A stretch of 54,637 nt of DNA from Caulobacteraceae bacterium (GTDB lineage: Bacteria > Pseudomonadota > Alphaproteobacteria > Caulobacterales > Caulobacteraceae), in the NCBI GenBank assembly GCA_025450315.1, contig JANWHQ010000139.1, positions 1-54,637 on the forward strand. Direction: 5' to 3'. Numbering within the stretch: position 1 is the stretch's first letter; every line of letters starts with the position of its first letter. This document shows positions 33,775-42,562 of this stretch, piece by piece. Below the pieces are notes generated by a model. The model worked only from the letters and a program-made list of their open reading frames with translations, was not told the DNA's origin and did not search any database. Position numbers and translations under genes: made by a program.

Positions 33775-34452
33775 ATGCGCTCCCCTCTCCTCATGGCCGT
33801 CCATCGCTGGAGACTGATCGCCGGTGTCGCGGGCGGCGGCCTGGCCGCCTGGGCCGCCGCCCACAAGCTGTTGCCGGGCTCGGCGCTGCTGGTCGGCTGG
33901 GTGGCCTTCGCGGCGATCTTCGTGCTCACCACCGCGGCGATGTTCCTGACCACCGACGAGGCGACCGTGCGCCGGCACGCGGCCATGGAAGACGAGAACC
34001 GGGGCATCCTCAGCACCCTGATCCTGACCGCCGTCGCCGCCAGCGTGGCGGTCGCGCTGCTGGCCCTGCGCGACTCAAAGTTCCTCAGCAGCCACCACTT
34101 CGAAGGGGCGCAATGGTGGGTGCTGGCGCTGTCGATCTCGACCCTGGTGCTGAGCTGGCTGATGGCCCAGTGCCTGTTCACCCTGCACTACGCCCACCGC
34201 TATTTCGGCGACGCCGACTCCAACGGCGAGGACGACGGGGGCATCAAATTCCCGGGCGAGCCGCCCAAGACCTATCGGGACTTCCTCTATGTGGCGGTCT
34301 GCGTCGGAGCGACCTGCCAGGTGTCGGACTTCGACATCACCACCAGCCGGTTCCGCGGCCTGGTGACGGCCCACGCCCTGTTCTCCTTCGCCTTCAACAC
34401 CATGATCCTGGCGCTGGGCGTCAATATCCTGGCCGGGCTGCTGGCGCAGTGA
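33775..34452 (+). CDS. DUF1345 family inner-membrane protein
   Basis: A 225-residue protein with five predicted helices. Family landmarks: FVLTTAAMFLTTDEATVRRHA, LAMEDE-like DENRGI, LSISTLVLSWLMAQCLFTLHYAHRYF, GGIKFPGEPPKTYRDFLYVAVCVGATCQVSDFDITTSRFR, and RGLVTAHALFSFAFNTMILALGVNILAGL. These are the signature of DUF1345, whose function is unknown. The stop overlaps the start of the next gene (GTGA), so the two are translationally coupled. Confidence 0.9.
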   Translation: MRSPLLMAVHRWRLIAGVAGGGLAAWAAAHKLLPGSALLVGWVAFAAIFVLTTAAMFLTTDEATVRRHAAMEDENRGILSTLILTAVAASVAVALLALRDSKFLSSHHFEGAQWWVLALSISTLVLSWLMAQCLFTLHYAHRYFGDADSNGEDDGGIKFPGEPPKTYRDFLYVAVCVGATCQVSDFDITTSRFRGLVTAHALFSFAFNTMILALGVNILAGLLAQ

Positions 34453-35000
34453 GCGACCGTCTGCCGCCGATCCCGGACCCGCAGCTGACCCCGGCCCAGC
34501 GCGCGGCGGCCCAGGAGCTGGCGTCCGGCCCGCGCGGCAAGCTGGCAGGACCGTTCGTCCCCCTGTTGCGCAGCCCCGAGCTGATGGCCCGCGTACAGAA
34601 GGTGGGCGAATTCCTGCGCTTCGAGAGCGGCTTGCCGGACCGGATCAAGGAGCTGGCGATCCTGATCGTCGCCCGCCACTGGGACCAGCCCTACGAGTGG
34701 AGCTTCCATCTGCCACTGGCGCTGAAGGCGGGCGTCGCCCGTGAGGCGGCGGAGGCCATCGCCGAAGGTCGCCGGCCCAGGATGCTGGATGCCGACGAGG
34801 CGGCCGCCTGGAGCCTGCTGACCGAACTGCTCGACCTTCGCCAGGTGGGCGACGAGGCCTATGCCGCGGCGCTGGACGCCTTCGGCGAAGCGGGCGTGGT
34901 CGAGCTGATCGCCTTCGGCGGCTACTACGGCTTTCTGGCCATGGTCATGAACGCCGCACGGACCCCGACGGAGCCCGCCGAGATCCCGCTGAAACGCTAG
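34449..35000 (+). CDS. Carboxymuconolactone decarboxylase (CMD) family protein
   Basis: From GTG 34449, overlapping the preceding stop by 4 bases, a 183-residue soluble protein: GPFVPLLRSPELMARVQKVGEFLRFESGLPDRIKELAILIVARHWDQPYEWSFHLPLALKAGV. The arrangement (LPDRIKELAILIVARHW then EWSFH) is the CMD/AhpD-like fold. In this branch the catalytic CxxC is replaced by YEWSFH, as in gamma-carboxymuconolactone decarboxylase-like proteins. Function may be decarboxylase-like or peroxide-related; neither is proven. The stop overlaps the stop of the opposite-strand symporter gene by three bases (CTAG). Confidence 0.82.
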   Translation: MSDRLPPIPDPQLTPAQRAAAQELASGPRGKLAGPFVPLLRSPELMARVQKVGEFLRFESGLPDRIKELAILIVARHWDQPYEWSFHLPLALKAGVAREAAEAIAEGRRPRMLDADEAAAWSLLTELLDLRQVGDEAYAAALDAFGEAGVVELIAFGGYYGFLAMVMNAARTPTEPAEIPLKR

Positions 35001-36499
35001 ACCGTGGCGGCCGCAGGCTTCCTCGCCGGCTGCGTGGCCAGCGAGGCCAGCCAGCAGACCGCGAAGGCCAGGGGCGCAGAGACCAGGGCCGGATAGTCGG
35101 CCGGGAAGATCGGGGCGGCGTGATGCAGCACCCGCACCCACACCCCTGGGCTCAGCACGATCAGGCCCACCGAGCTGATCAGCCCCACCAGGCCGCCCAG
35201 CATGGCGCCGGCCGAGGTCAGCTTGCGCCAGTAGAGCGACAGGATCACCACCGGGAAGTTGGTCGAGGCCGACACCGTCATGGCCAGGGCGACCAGATAG
35301 GCGACGTTCTCCTTCTGGAAGACGATGGCCAGGGCCACCGCCGCCACCGAGGCGACCACCGCCGCCAGGCGGAACAGCCAGAGCTCGCCCGCCTCGTTGC
35401 GCGGGGCGGCGGACGCGCGCGGATGGAAGATGTCGTGCGAGGTGGCCGAGGCGATGGCGATGGTCAGGCCGGCCACCACCGCCAGGATGGTGGCGAAGGC
35501 CACGGCCGAGAAGGCGCCCATCAGCACCTCGCCGCCGACCGCGTGGGCCAGGTGGATCACCACCATGTTCGGCCCCCCCTTGACCGCGCCGGTGGGGGTC
35601 AGGAAGGCGTGGTTGCCGGTGATGAAGGCCACCGACGCCGGGCCGACGATGGCGAAGGTCATGATGAACACCAGGCCGATGATGGCGCAGGCCGTCACCA
35701 TCGAGCGGCGCGCCGCCGATTCGTCGGGCACGGTGAAGAAGCGGATCAACAGGTGGGGCAGGCCGAGCACGCCCATGGTCAGGCCCACGGTCAGCGAAAT
35801 GGCCGAGAAGGGGTCCAGCTTCATGCCGCCGAAGCGGTAGAGACCCGTTCCTCCGTGGTGCAGGGCGCTGGCCTGGGCGAACAACATGGCCAGGCCGCCG
35901 GCGTGGGCGATGCTCATGGCCGAGATCACCACCACCCCGATCATCAGGAGGCAGGCCTTGATGATCTGCACCCAGGTCGCCGCCAGCATGCCGCCGAACA
36001 CGATGTAGATGGCCATCAGGGCGCCGACGATGATCACCGAGAGGTTGAAGGTCAGGCCGAACAGCACCGAGACCAGGGCTCCGGCACCGACCAGCTGGGC
36101 GATCAGGTAGATCAGCGAGATGACGATGGTGGAGACGCCCGAGAACACCCGCATGTTGGGCTCGGCCAGGCGCGCCACCAGCACGTCGCCCAGGGTGAAG
36201 CGGCCCAGCCGCCGCAGGGGCCCCGCGGTCCACAGCAGGATCAGGCACATGGCCGCCGGCGGGGTGATGAAATAGATCATCGTGTCCACGCCGCCGGTGA
36301 AGAACAGGCCCACGACGCCCAGCACCGTGGTGGCCGACATGAAGTCGCCGGCGATGGCCAGGCCGTTCTGGCCGCCGGTGACCTTGCCCTCGGCGGCGTA
36401 CATGGCCGAGCGGCTCGAGCTCTTGCGAGAGGCCCAGGCGGTGATGCCCAGGGTCAGGGCGACGGTGACCAGGAAGCAGACGATGCCGATCGAGATCAT
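34997..36499 (-). CDS. Sodium:solute symporter (ActP/SSS family)
   Basis: From ATG 36499 a 500-residue protein with about 13 helices. It opens MISIGIVCFLVTVALTLGITAWASRKSSSRSAMYAAEGKVTGGQNGLAIAGDFMSATTVLG. The GLAIAGDFMSA and TLGDVLVARL stretches, with VISLIYLIAQLVGAGALV, are close to acetate permease ActP. The later LTIAIASATSHDIFHP is the next conserved block. It would import a short organic acid with Na+. The start overlaps the stop of the small protein encoded upstream (ATGA), a known arrangement for SSS transporters with a DUF485-type partner. Confidence 0.9.
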   Translation of the reverse strand: MISIGIVCFLVTVALTLGITAWASRKSSSRSAMYAAEGKVTGGQNGLAIAGDFMSATTVLGVVGLFFTGGVDTMIYFITPPAAMCLILLWTAGPLRRLGRFTLGDVLVARLAEPNMRVFSGVSTIVISLIYLIAQLVGAGALVSVLFGLTFNLSVIIVGALMAIYIVFGGMLAATWVQIIKACLLMIGVVVISAMSIAHAGGLAMLFAQASALHHGGTGLYRFGGMKLDPFSAISLTVGLTMGVLGLPHLLIRFFTVPDESAARRSMVTACAIIGLVFIMTFAIVGPASVAFITGNHAFLTPTGAVKGGPNMVVIHLAHAVGGEVLMGAFSAVAFATILAVVAGLTIAIASATSHDIFHPRASAAPRNEAGELWLFRLAAVVASVAAVALAIVFQKENVAYLVALAMTVSASTNFPVVILSLYWRKLTSAGAMLGGLVGLISSVGLIVLSPGVWVRVLHHAAPIFPADYPALVSAPLAFAVCWLASLATQPARKPAAATV

Positions 36500-36723
36500 T
36501 GGCCGGCCTCCCGGTCGGGAGCGCCGGACGAGTTGCGAGCGATGACGCCGCAGATTCCGGCGATGACCACGAAGGCCAGGAGCAGGCCGCTCATGGCCAG
36601 GATGCTGCCCGGCACGCCGCCGTAGCGGGCGTCGAAGGCGTCGGGCGCATGGCCCGGCCAGCCGGCGAACAGCGCGGGCAGGCCGCACAGGATGATGATG
36701 ATCAGTGTCGCGAAAAGCCGCAC
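36496..36723 (-). CDS. Small partner membrane protein of the symporter
   Basis: A 75-residue protein with two helices (FATLIIIILCGLPALFAGW; ILAMSGLLLAFVVIAGICGVIA) joined by a short loop with PDAFDARYGGVPG. It starts at GTG 36723 with GGGGGAGG eight bases before. Its stop overlaps the symporter start (ATGA), so the two are co-translated. Several SSS symporters are encoded after such a small two-helix protein, which is its likely role. The family name is not certain. Confidence 0.72.
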   Translation of the reverse strand: MRLFATLIIIILCGLPALFAGWPGHAPDAFDARYGGVPGSILAMSGLLLAFVVIAGICGVIARNSSGAPDREAGQ

Positions 36724-36818
36724 GGCGTCCTCCCCCAGACTGGAATCCGGCGCGTTGGCCGCGCTCCTGGCTGGCCAAGCGGTAGCATGGACGGGTGACC
36801 TGTCAAACGACGAGGCCG

Positions 36819-37313
36819 TCAGGCTTCGAAGGCGGGATGGTAGCGGGCCTGGCCCGACGGCGGGGGCCCTTCGAACACCAGTCGCTGGAAATAGGGCGCC
36901 GGCGCCTCGCCGTAGCGCAGCGCGGGATCGCTCCGAAATCCGAAGCGCCCATAGTATGCGGGCGCCCCCAGCACCACGCAACCGGCCGCCTTCAGGGCCT
37001 TCAGCTGCTCGAGGCCCGCCAGGATCAACGCCTGGCCGACGCCCCGGCCCTGGCGCGCCGGCTCGACCGACACCGGCCCCAGGCCGTACCAGTCCCCCTC
37101 GGCCGTCTCGATCCGGACCGGCGAGAAGGCCACGTGCCCCACGACCCGACCGGCTTCGACGGCCACCAGTGACAGGGTCAGCACGCCCGCCGCCCTCAGC
37201 GCATCCACGATGCCGGGTTCGGTCCCGCTGCTGTGGGACGCCGCCTTGAAGGCCGCGGTGGTCAGCTCGCCGATCGCCGCGATGTCCTCGGGCCGTTCGG
37301 CTCTGATCAGCAT
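36819..37313 (-). CDS. GNAT family N-acetyltransferase (YhbS-like)
   Basis: A 164-residue cytosolic acetyltransferase. It opens MLIRAERPEDIAAIGELTTAAF. It has VAVEAGRVVGHVAFSPVRI, then the acetyl-CoA motif LGPVSVEPARQGRGVGQALILAGLEQLKALKAAGCVVLGAPAYYGRFGF. GPVSVEPARQGRGVG is motif A, and the Y-x-R-F-G-F block is typical of the YhbS/YjdJ subgroup. The acceptor is unknown. Confidence 0.9.
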   Translation of the reverse strand: MLIRAERPEDIAAIGELTTAAFKAASHSSGTEPGIVDALRAAGVLTLSLVAVEAGRVVGHVAFSPVRIETAEGDWYGLGPVSVEPARQGRGVGQALILAGLEQLKALKAAGCVVLGAPAYYGRFGFRSDPALRYGEAPAPYFQRLVFEGPPPSGQARYHPAFEA

Positions 37314-37390
37314 GGCCAGGCCCTCCCCGAGACGCGCGCGACGGCCGGCTGCTATCTCTACCGGAGAGGCGGCGGAGGGGCGACAGCGAC

Positions 37391-38236
37391 GTGATCGGAG
37401 GAGTGTTCGCGCTGGGCGTGACGGCGGCGCCGGTCTCCGCCTTCACCCAGGCGGTCGCCCACGGCCTGGTCAAGGCCGGACGGGACAAGCTGATGATCCG
37501 CGGCCTGACGGCGGCGACCTGCGCGGTCGCCGCCGGGCCGCTGGCTCTCGTGGTCGAGCCGCCCGCGCCGGGGCTCTGGAGCTGGCTGGCGCTCTCGGCC
37601 GCGCTGCACGTGGTCTACCAGCTGTTCCTCATCCGGGCCTACGAGGGCGACGACTTCTCGGTCGCCCATCCGCTGGCGCGGGGCCTGGCGCCGGCGGCGA
37701 CCACCATCATCGCGGCCGTCTGGCTGGGCCAGCCGCTGTCGCCCATGGCGGTGACCGGGGTGATCTGCGTGACCGCGGGTCTGATGGCCATCGGTCTCAG
37801 GGGCGCCGCGCGGCCGGCGGCGGCCATCGCCGCCCTGGCCGCCGGCCTGCTGACCGCGGTCTACACGGTGGTCGACGGGCGGGCGGTGCGGATCCCGAGT
37901 CACGCCGAGACCTTCATCGTATGGTTCTTCCTGGTCGAGGCGGCGGTCATGGTTCCCCTGACCATCGGCCTGCGCTGGCGGCGGCTGGCCCACACGGTGC
38001 GGCAGGATCTGCGCCCGGGCGTCTTCGCCGGCCTCGCGGCGCTGGTCGGCTATGGCCTGGCCCTCGTGTCCCTGAGAATCCTGCCCTCGGGCGCCGCGTC
38101 GGCCCTGCGCGAGACCAGCGTGGTGTTCGGGGCCGTGATCGCCCGCTTCGCGCTGAAGGAGACGCTGAGGCCGGTCCGGCTGGCCGGCATCGGCCTCACC
38201 GCGCTCGGCGGCGTGCTGGTGGCCATAGGGCTTTAG
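37391..38236 (+). CDS. EamA family (DMT superfamily) membrane transporter
   Basis: A 281-residue protein with ten predicted helices in two EamA repeats. The first repeat ends LAPAATTIIAAVWLGQPLSPMAVTGVICVTAGLMAIGL. The second ends LPSGAASALRETSVVFGAVIARFALKETLRPVRLAGIGLTALGGVLVAIGL. The ALRETS / GAVIARFALKE motif marks the family. The GTG start at 37391 has GGAGGGG upstream. These proteins export or import metabolites or nucleotide sugars; nothing here identifies the substrate. Confidence 0.88.
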   Translation: MIGGVFALGVTAAPVSAFTQAVAHGLVKAGRDKLMIRGLTAATCAVAAGPLALVVEPPAPGLWSWLALSAALHVVYQLFLIRAYEGDDFSVAHPLARGLAPAATTIIAAVWLGQPLSPMAVTGVICVTAGLMAIGLRGAARPAAAIAALAAGLLTAVYTVVDGRAVRIPSHAETFIVWFFLVEAAVMVPLTIGLRWRRLAHTVRQDLRPGVFAGLAALVGYGLALVSLRILPSGAASALRETSVVFGAVIARFALKETLRPVRLAGIGLTALGGVLVAIGL

Positions 38237-38323
38237 AAGGCCTTGCGCGCGCGCCCAGGTCTGGAATGATCCGATATCAGGCGCCCGTACAATCTCGGCG
38301 AGGCGCGGGCAGGGAGGGGCGTC

Positions 38324-39376
38324 ATGGTCAAGGGTCCGAAGGCCAGGGGCGGGACGGTCCTGGCCGCCGCGATCTGGGCACTGATGCTCGCGGGCGTCGC
38401 GCCCGCCGCGGCCGCGCCGGCCTGGACGCCGCCGAGGACGGCCTGGGGCGACCCGGACCTGACGGGAACCTGGCCGCTGGACTCGGTCGCGCGCACGCCT
38501 TTCCAACGGCCGCCTCAGTACGGCGACCGCGCCTTCCTGACCGACGCGGAATACGCCCAGGCGCTGAAAGGCGCCGCCGACCTCGGCAAGCGGTTCGCCA
38601 TCGAGGAGAGGGTCGGCAAGCTCGGCGTCGGCCACTGGACCGAGTACGGCCAGCCGACCCGCCAGACCTCGCTGATCGTCGAGCCCGCCAACGGCCGGCT
38701 GCCGCCCATGACCGAGAAGGGCAAGCGCCTGGCGGCCGGGATGAAGAGCAGCTGGTCGGAGAAGGTGTTCGACAGCATGGCCGACTTCAATTCGCTGGAC
38801 CGCTGCATCACCCGCGGCCTGCCCGCCTCGATGCTGCCCTTCCCGTACAACAACGGCCTCAGGATCTTCCAGGCGCCCGGCTATGTGGTGATGCAGCTGG
38901 AGATCGTACACGAGACGCGGATCATCCCGCTGGACGGCCGCCCGGCCCAACCGGGCCAGATCGACAACTGGCTGGGTTCCTCGCGGGGTCACTTCGAGGG
39001 GAACACCCTGGTGATCGAGACCACCAACTTCAACGGCGAGTCGCCGATGGTGATCGTCGGGCCCACCAACCAGCCGGTGCCGACCAGCAAGGAGCTGCAC
39101 ATCACCGAGCGGCTGACGCCCGTCGGGCCCAACACCCTGCAGTACGAGGCGACGATCGAGGATCCGGACGTGATGACGGCGCCCTGGAAGCTGTCGTTCC
39201 CGTGGACCCGCAACGACAAGTACGTGCTCTACGAATACGCCTGCCACGAAGGCAACGTGCAGCTGGCCGGCTACATCAAGGGCACCAGCCCGAGGTTCGC
39301 CGAGTACCGCAAGACCCACCAGGGCGTCGCCGAAGCCGCCCAGGCCCTCAAGGACACCGACGCGCGCAACCACTGA
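38324..39376 (+). CDS. Exported protein of unknown function, conserved type
   Basis: A 350-residue protein with a signal peptide (LAAAIWALMLAGVAPAAAA). The mature part begins AWGDPDLTGTWPLDSVARTPFQRP. It continues with PPYNNGLRIFQAPGYVVMQLEIVHETRIIPLDG, GNTLVIETTNFNGES and ERLTPVGPNTLQYEATIEDPDV. I recognise the WGDPDLxGTW opening and the RIIPLDGRP block as those of a widespread secreted family in soil proteobacteria, but I know no function. The ATG at 38324 follows GGGAGGGGC. It stands alone between the transporter and HAD gene. Confidence 0.75.
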   Translation: MVKGPKARGGTVLAAAIWALMLAGVAPAAAAPAWTPPRTAWGDPDLTGTWPLDSVARTPFQRPPQYGDRAFLTDAEYAQALKGAADLGKRFAIEERVGKLGVGHWTEYGQPTRQTSLIVEPANGRLPPMTEKGKRLAAGMKSSWSEKVFDSMADFNSLDRCITRGLPASMLPFPYNNGLRIFQAPGYVVMQLEIVHETRIIPLDGRPAQPGQIDNWLGSSRGHFEGNTLVIETTNFNGESPMVIVGPTNQPVPTSKELHITERLTPVGPNTLQYEATIEDPDVMTAPWKLSFPWTRNDKYVLYEYACHEGNVQLAGYIKGTSPRFAEYRKTHQGVAEAAQALKDTDARNH

Positions 39377-39449
39377 GCGTCGCAATCCGTCCGCTTCCAT
39401 CGGCGGGCGAAACGTGCCTTCAAGATCGTGGCGGCCAATCGAGGGACCG

Positions 39450-40232
39450 ATGACCACGACGCGCGCGCCGGCCGAGTGCTGGCTGATCGACATGGACGGG
39501 GTGCTGGTGCACGAGGGCCACGCCCTGCCCGGCGCCGGCGAGTTCCTGGCCCGCCTGGCCGAGCGCGAGCGCCGCTTCCTGGTGCTGACCAACAACTCGA
39601 TCTTCACCCCGCGCGATCTTGCCGCGCGCCTTGCCCATTCGGGGCTGCAGGTGCCCGAGGAATCGATCTGGACCTCGGCCCTGGCGACCGCCGACTTCCT
39701 GTCGTCGCAGATGCCGGGCGGCTCGGCCTATGTGATCGGCGAGGCGGGGCTGACCACCGCGCTCTACGAGACCGGCTTCACCCTCACCGACATCAAGCCC
39801 GACTATGTGGTGCTGGGGGAGACGCGCACCTATTCCTTCGAGGCGATCACCCGGGCGATCCGGCTGGTGGGCTCCGGCTCGCGCTTCATCGCCACCAATC
39901 CGGACGTCACTTCACCTTCGTCGGAAGGTCCCCTGCCGGCCACTGGCTCGGTGGCGGCCATGATCACCAAGGCCACCGGCGCCCAGCCCTATTTCGTCGG
40001 CAAGCCCAATCCGATGATGTTCCGCAGCGCCATGAACCGCATCCAGGCCCACTCGGAGACGACGGTCATGATCGGCGACCGGATGGACACCGACGTGGTG
40101 GCCGGCATCGAGGCCGGGCTGGAGACCATGCTGGTGCTGACCGGCTCGACCCGGGCCTCGGACGTCGCCCGCTTTCCGTACCGGCCCACGCGGGTCCTGG
40201 ACTCCATCGCCGAGGCCGTGGCCCTGGTCTGA
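39450..40232 (+). CDS. HAD-IIA family phosphatase (NagD-like)
   Basis: From ATG 39450 (CGAGGGACCG upstream; the open frame reaches 39414) a 260-residue phosphatase. Motif I is DMDGVLVHEG (Asp14, Asp16), motif II is LTNNS, motif III Lys lies in GKPNPMMF, and motif IV is GDRMDTDVVAG. The cap between motifs II and III is the C2-type of NagD-like enzymes. It would dephosphorylate a sugar phosphate or nucleotide in the cytosol. No operon partner is visible. Confidence 0.9.
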   Translation: MTTTRAPAECWLIDMDGVLVHEGHALPGAGEFLARLAERERRFLVLTNNSIFTPRDLAARLAHSGLQVPEESIWTSALATADFLSSQMPGGSAYVIGEAGLTTALYETGFTLTDIKPDYVVLGETRTYSFEAITRAIRLVGSGSRFIATNPDVTSPSSEGPLPATGSVAAMITKATGAQPYFVGKPNPMMFRSAMNRIQAHSETTVMIGDRMDTDVVAGIEAGLETMLVLTGSTRASDVARFPYRPTRVLDSIAEAVALV

Positions 40233-40344
40233 ACGCCGCGGCGCCGGCGCCTGGACTTTGCTTAACGTTGGCATAGGCTCCCCTTCACGGCCGGCGTCGA
40301 CCGGACCGTCGTCAACAAGACAAATCCTCGGGGGAGGAAACCCA

Positions 40345-40863
40345 ATGCCCAAGCTCGCAGCGCTCACGCTGACCATCTTCGTGCTCGCGATCATCGACAC
40401 CTGGCTGTTCGGCCTGGCGCCGATGGCCGCCCTGCACCTACAGGTCTGGATGTCGTTCATCGCGTGGGGCGTCCACTTCATGGCCGGCGGCAAGACCTCG
40501 GGCGCCAAGGCGGCGGTGCTGTCGATGAGCTTCGGCGCGGTGGTCGGCATGTGCGCGGCCCTCTCGATCGGCTCGCTCGGCTTCCTGGGATCGCTGGCCG
40601 CGCCGGTGGCCGTCGGCGTCGGCGCCGCGGTGATCGTGCTCGGCTCCAAGGTCCCGACCCTGGAGGCCATCCCGGCCGGCTTCTACGGCTTCGCCGCCAT
40701 CTTCGCCCTGATCGGACTGAAGGGCGTGGACTCGCCGACGGCGGCGATCGGCCCGACGATCATCTCGATCATCATCGGCGCGGCCTTCGGCTACGTGTCC
40801 GAAGTGGTGACCGACACCCTGTCCAAGAAGAGCTCCGAGCTGGCCGAAGCCACCGCGAGCTGA
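40345..40863 (+). CDS. DUF1097 family membrane protein
   Basis: From ATG 40345 (GGAGGAAACCCA upstream) a 172-residue protein with five helices. Landmarks: FVLAIIDTWLFGL, LQVWMSFIAWGVHFMAGGKTSGAKAAVLSMSFGAVVGM, PVAVGVGAAVIVLGSKVPTLEAIPAGFYGFAAIF and PTIISIIIGAAFGYVSEVVTDTL. The W-x-x-F-x-W-A-x-x-F motif with the following G-G is typical of DUF1097. The function is unknown; transport has been guessed for the family. It is convergent with the acyl-CoA ligase gene, 2 bases between stops. Confidence 0.88.
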   Translation: MPKLAALTLTIFVLAIIDTWLFGLAPMAALHLQVWMSFIAWGVHFMAGGKTSGAKAAVLSMSFGAVVGMCAALSIGSLGFLGSLAAPVAVGVGAAVIVLGSKVPTLEAIPAGFYGFAAIFALIGLKGVDSPTAAIGPTIISIIIGAAFGYVSEVVTDTLSKKSSELAEATAS

Positions 40864-40865
40864 AG

Positions 40866-42446
40866 CTAGGAGGTGCTTTCGCGATCGAGCTCCGCGAGCG
40901 CGCGCTCGCGGAGCAGGTTCTTCTGCAGCTTGCCCGAGGCGGTGCGCGGCAGGCGCTCGGCGATAACCACCCGCTTGGGCGCCTTGTAGCGGGCCAGCCT
41001 GGAGCGCACGTGGGCGATCACCGCCTCCGGGGTCACTTTCGCCCCCGGCACGGGGACCACATAGGCCAGGCCCGCCTCGCCCCATTGGGGATCGGGCACG
41101 GCGATTACCGCCGCCTCCGACACTACGTCCAGCTCGGCGATCACCGCCTCGATCTCGGTCGGATAGACGTTCTCGCCGCCCGAGATGAACATGTCCTTCA
41201 GCCGGTCGACGATGAAGAGGAAGCCGTCCTCGTCGGCATAGGCGAGGTCGCCCGACTTCAAGTAGCCCTGCTCGTCGAAGGCCGCGGCCGTGGCCTCCGG
41301 CTGGTTCCAGTAACCGGAGGTGACGCTGGGGCCCTTCAGGCGCAGCTCGCCCACCTCGCCCGGCCCCGCCTCGACTCCGTCGGCCTTCACCAGCCGGTAG
41401 CGCAGGGAGATCAGCGGCAGGCCCGAGGAGCCCACCTTGCGGCGGATGCGGTCGGGGTCGTCGATCGGCATGTTGAAGGCCGAGCCGGTCTCGCTCATGC
41501 CGAAGCCGTCGGCCATGATCACCCCGTCGTCCAGCCAGCGCTGGACGTTGGCGGCCGGATTGGGCGCCCCGCCGGTCACCAGGCAGACCAGCCGCGACAG
41601 GTCGGCCCTGGCGTAGGCCGGATGCTCGCGCAGGGTCTGGGTCATCTGGGTGACGTAGAAGGTGTGGGTGATCCCCAGCTCGGGGTCCGACAGGCGCCGC
41701 AGCGCCAGTTCCGGATCGAACCTGGGCGAGATCAGCAGGGTGGCGCCCATCAGCAGCGGCGCCCGCGCCCCGGCCATCAATCCCGCCACGTGGAACAGCG
41801 GCATGTCGCACATCATCACGCTGGAGGCCGAGAGCCGCGTGCTGAGGGCGAAATTGATGTTGGAGGCCAGGGCGTTGCGCTCTGAGAACATCACCCCCTT
41901 GGGCCGTCCGGTGGTCCCGGAGGTGTAGAGCAGGGTCGAGGGCTGGTCGGCGCGGTCGGGACGCGGGCGGCCGGGCCGAGCCGGGGCGCCGTCCAGCAGC
42001 GCCTGGAACGGCTGCAGCTCCAGCGGCCAGACCTGCGCCACCGAATGGCCGCCGGTGAGGGCGTCCATCACCGGCTGGAACTCCGCCTCGACCAACATCA
42101 GACGCGGCCCTGCGTCCTGCACCAGCACCGAGATCTCGGGCGCGGACAGGCGCCAGTTCAAGGGCACGAAGATCGCCCCGATGCGGATGCAGGCGAAGTG
42201 GATGGTCAGGAAGTCGAGGCTGTTGCGGGCCAGCACCGCCACGCGCTCGCCCACCGGCTCGCCCAGCGCCTGTTCCAGAAGCGCCGCGCAGCGGTCAATG
42301 CGGGCGTCGAACTCGCGGTAGCTGACCTTCAGCCCCGAGGCGAAGTCGCCGATCGCCAGCTTGCCCGGCTGAACCTGGCCCCAGTAGGCGATGGGATCGA
42401 TCATCCCGAAGGGATCGTCGGGGGCGATGGGGCTAGGATCGGTCAT
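40866..42446 (-). CDS. AMP-dependent acyl-CoA synthetase (class I adenylate-forming)
   Basis: A 526-residue cytosolic enzyme that activates a carboxylic acid with ATP and CoA. The ATP-binding motif is LLYTSGTTGRPKGVMFSERN. DGFGMSETGSA is the A5-type motif, LKSGDLAYADEDGFLFIVDRLKDMFISGGENVYPTEIE is the A7-A8 hinge, and the catalytic Lys lies in LPRTASGKLQKN. The sequence is of the fatty-acyl or aromatic-acid CoA ligase class. The start is ATG 42446 with GGGA six bases upstream, rather than the TTG at 42449. It is on the same strand as the MetF-like gene upstream, but a 95-base palindromic repeat lies between them, so they may be separate transcripts. Confidence 0.9.
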   Translation of the reverse strand: MTDPSPIAPDDPFGMIDPIAYWGQVQPGKLAIGDFASGLKVSYREFDARIDRCAALLEQALGEPVGERVAVLARNSLDFLTIHFACIRIGAIFVPLNWRLSAPEISVLVQDAGPRLMLVEAEFQPVMDALTGGHSVAQVWPLELQPFQALLDGAPARPGRPRPDRADQPSTLLYTSGTTGRPKGVMFSERNALASNINFALSTRLSASSVMMCDMPLFHVAGLMAGARAPLLMGATLLISPRFDPELALRRLSDPELGITHTFYVTQMTQTLREHPAYARADLSRLVCLVTGGAPNPAANVQRWLDDGVIMADGFGMSETGSAFNMPIDDPDRIRRKVGSSGLPLISLRYRLVKADGVEAGPGEVGELRLKGPSVTSGYWNQPEATAAAFDEQGYLKSGDLAYADEDGFLFIVDRLKDMFISGGENVYPTEIEAVIAELDVVSEAAVIAVPDPQWGEAGLAYVVPVPGAKVTPEAVIAHVRSRLARYKAPKRVVIAERLPRTASGKLQKNLLRERALAELDRESTS

Positions 42447-42450
42447 CAAT

Positions 42451-42545
42451 ATTCCCGCTCATCCCCGCCAAGCGGGGACCCAGGGGTTTTCTGTAACCAT
42501 CCGCCCGACAGGAAAAAAGCCTGGGATCCCGCTTTCGCGGGAATG
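42451..42545. repeat. 95-bp near-palindromic intergenic element (REP/MITE-like)
   Basis: The gap holds two inverted arms. The left arm contains ATTCCCG, CCCCGCCAAGCGGGG and CCCAGG. The reverse complement of the right arm contains ATTCCCGCGAAAGCGGG and CCCAGG. The inner parts also match: GGGGTTTTCTGT against GGCTTTTTTCCTGT reversed. It can form a long hairpin with sub-hairpins at each end and could act as a bidirectional terminator or be a mobile palindrome. There is no transposase. Confidence 0.65.
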
Positions 42546-42562
42546 CGCGGCGTTCGGAAAGC

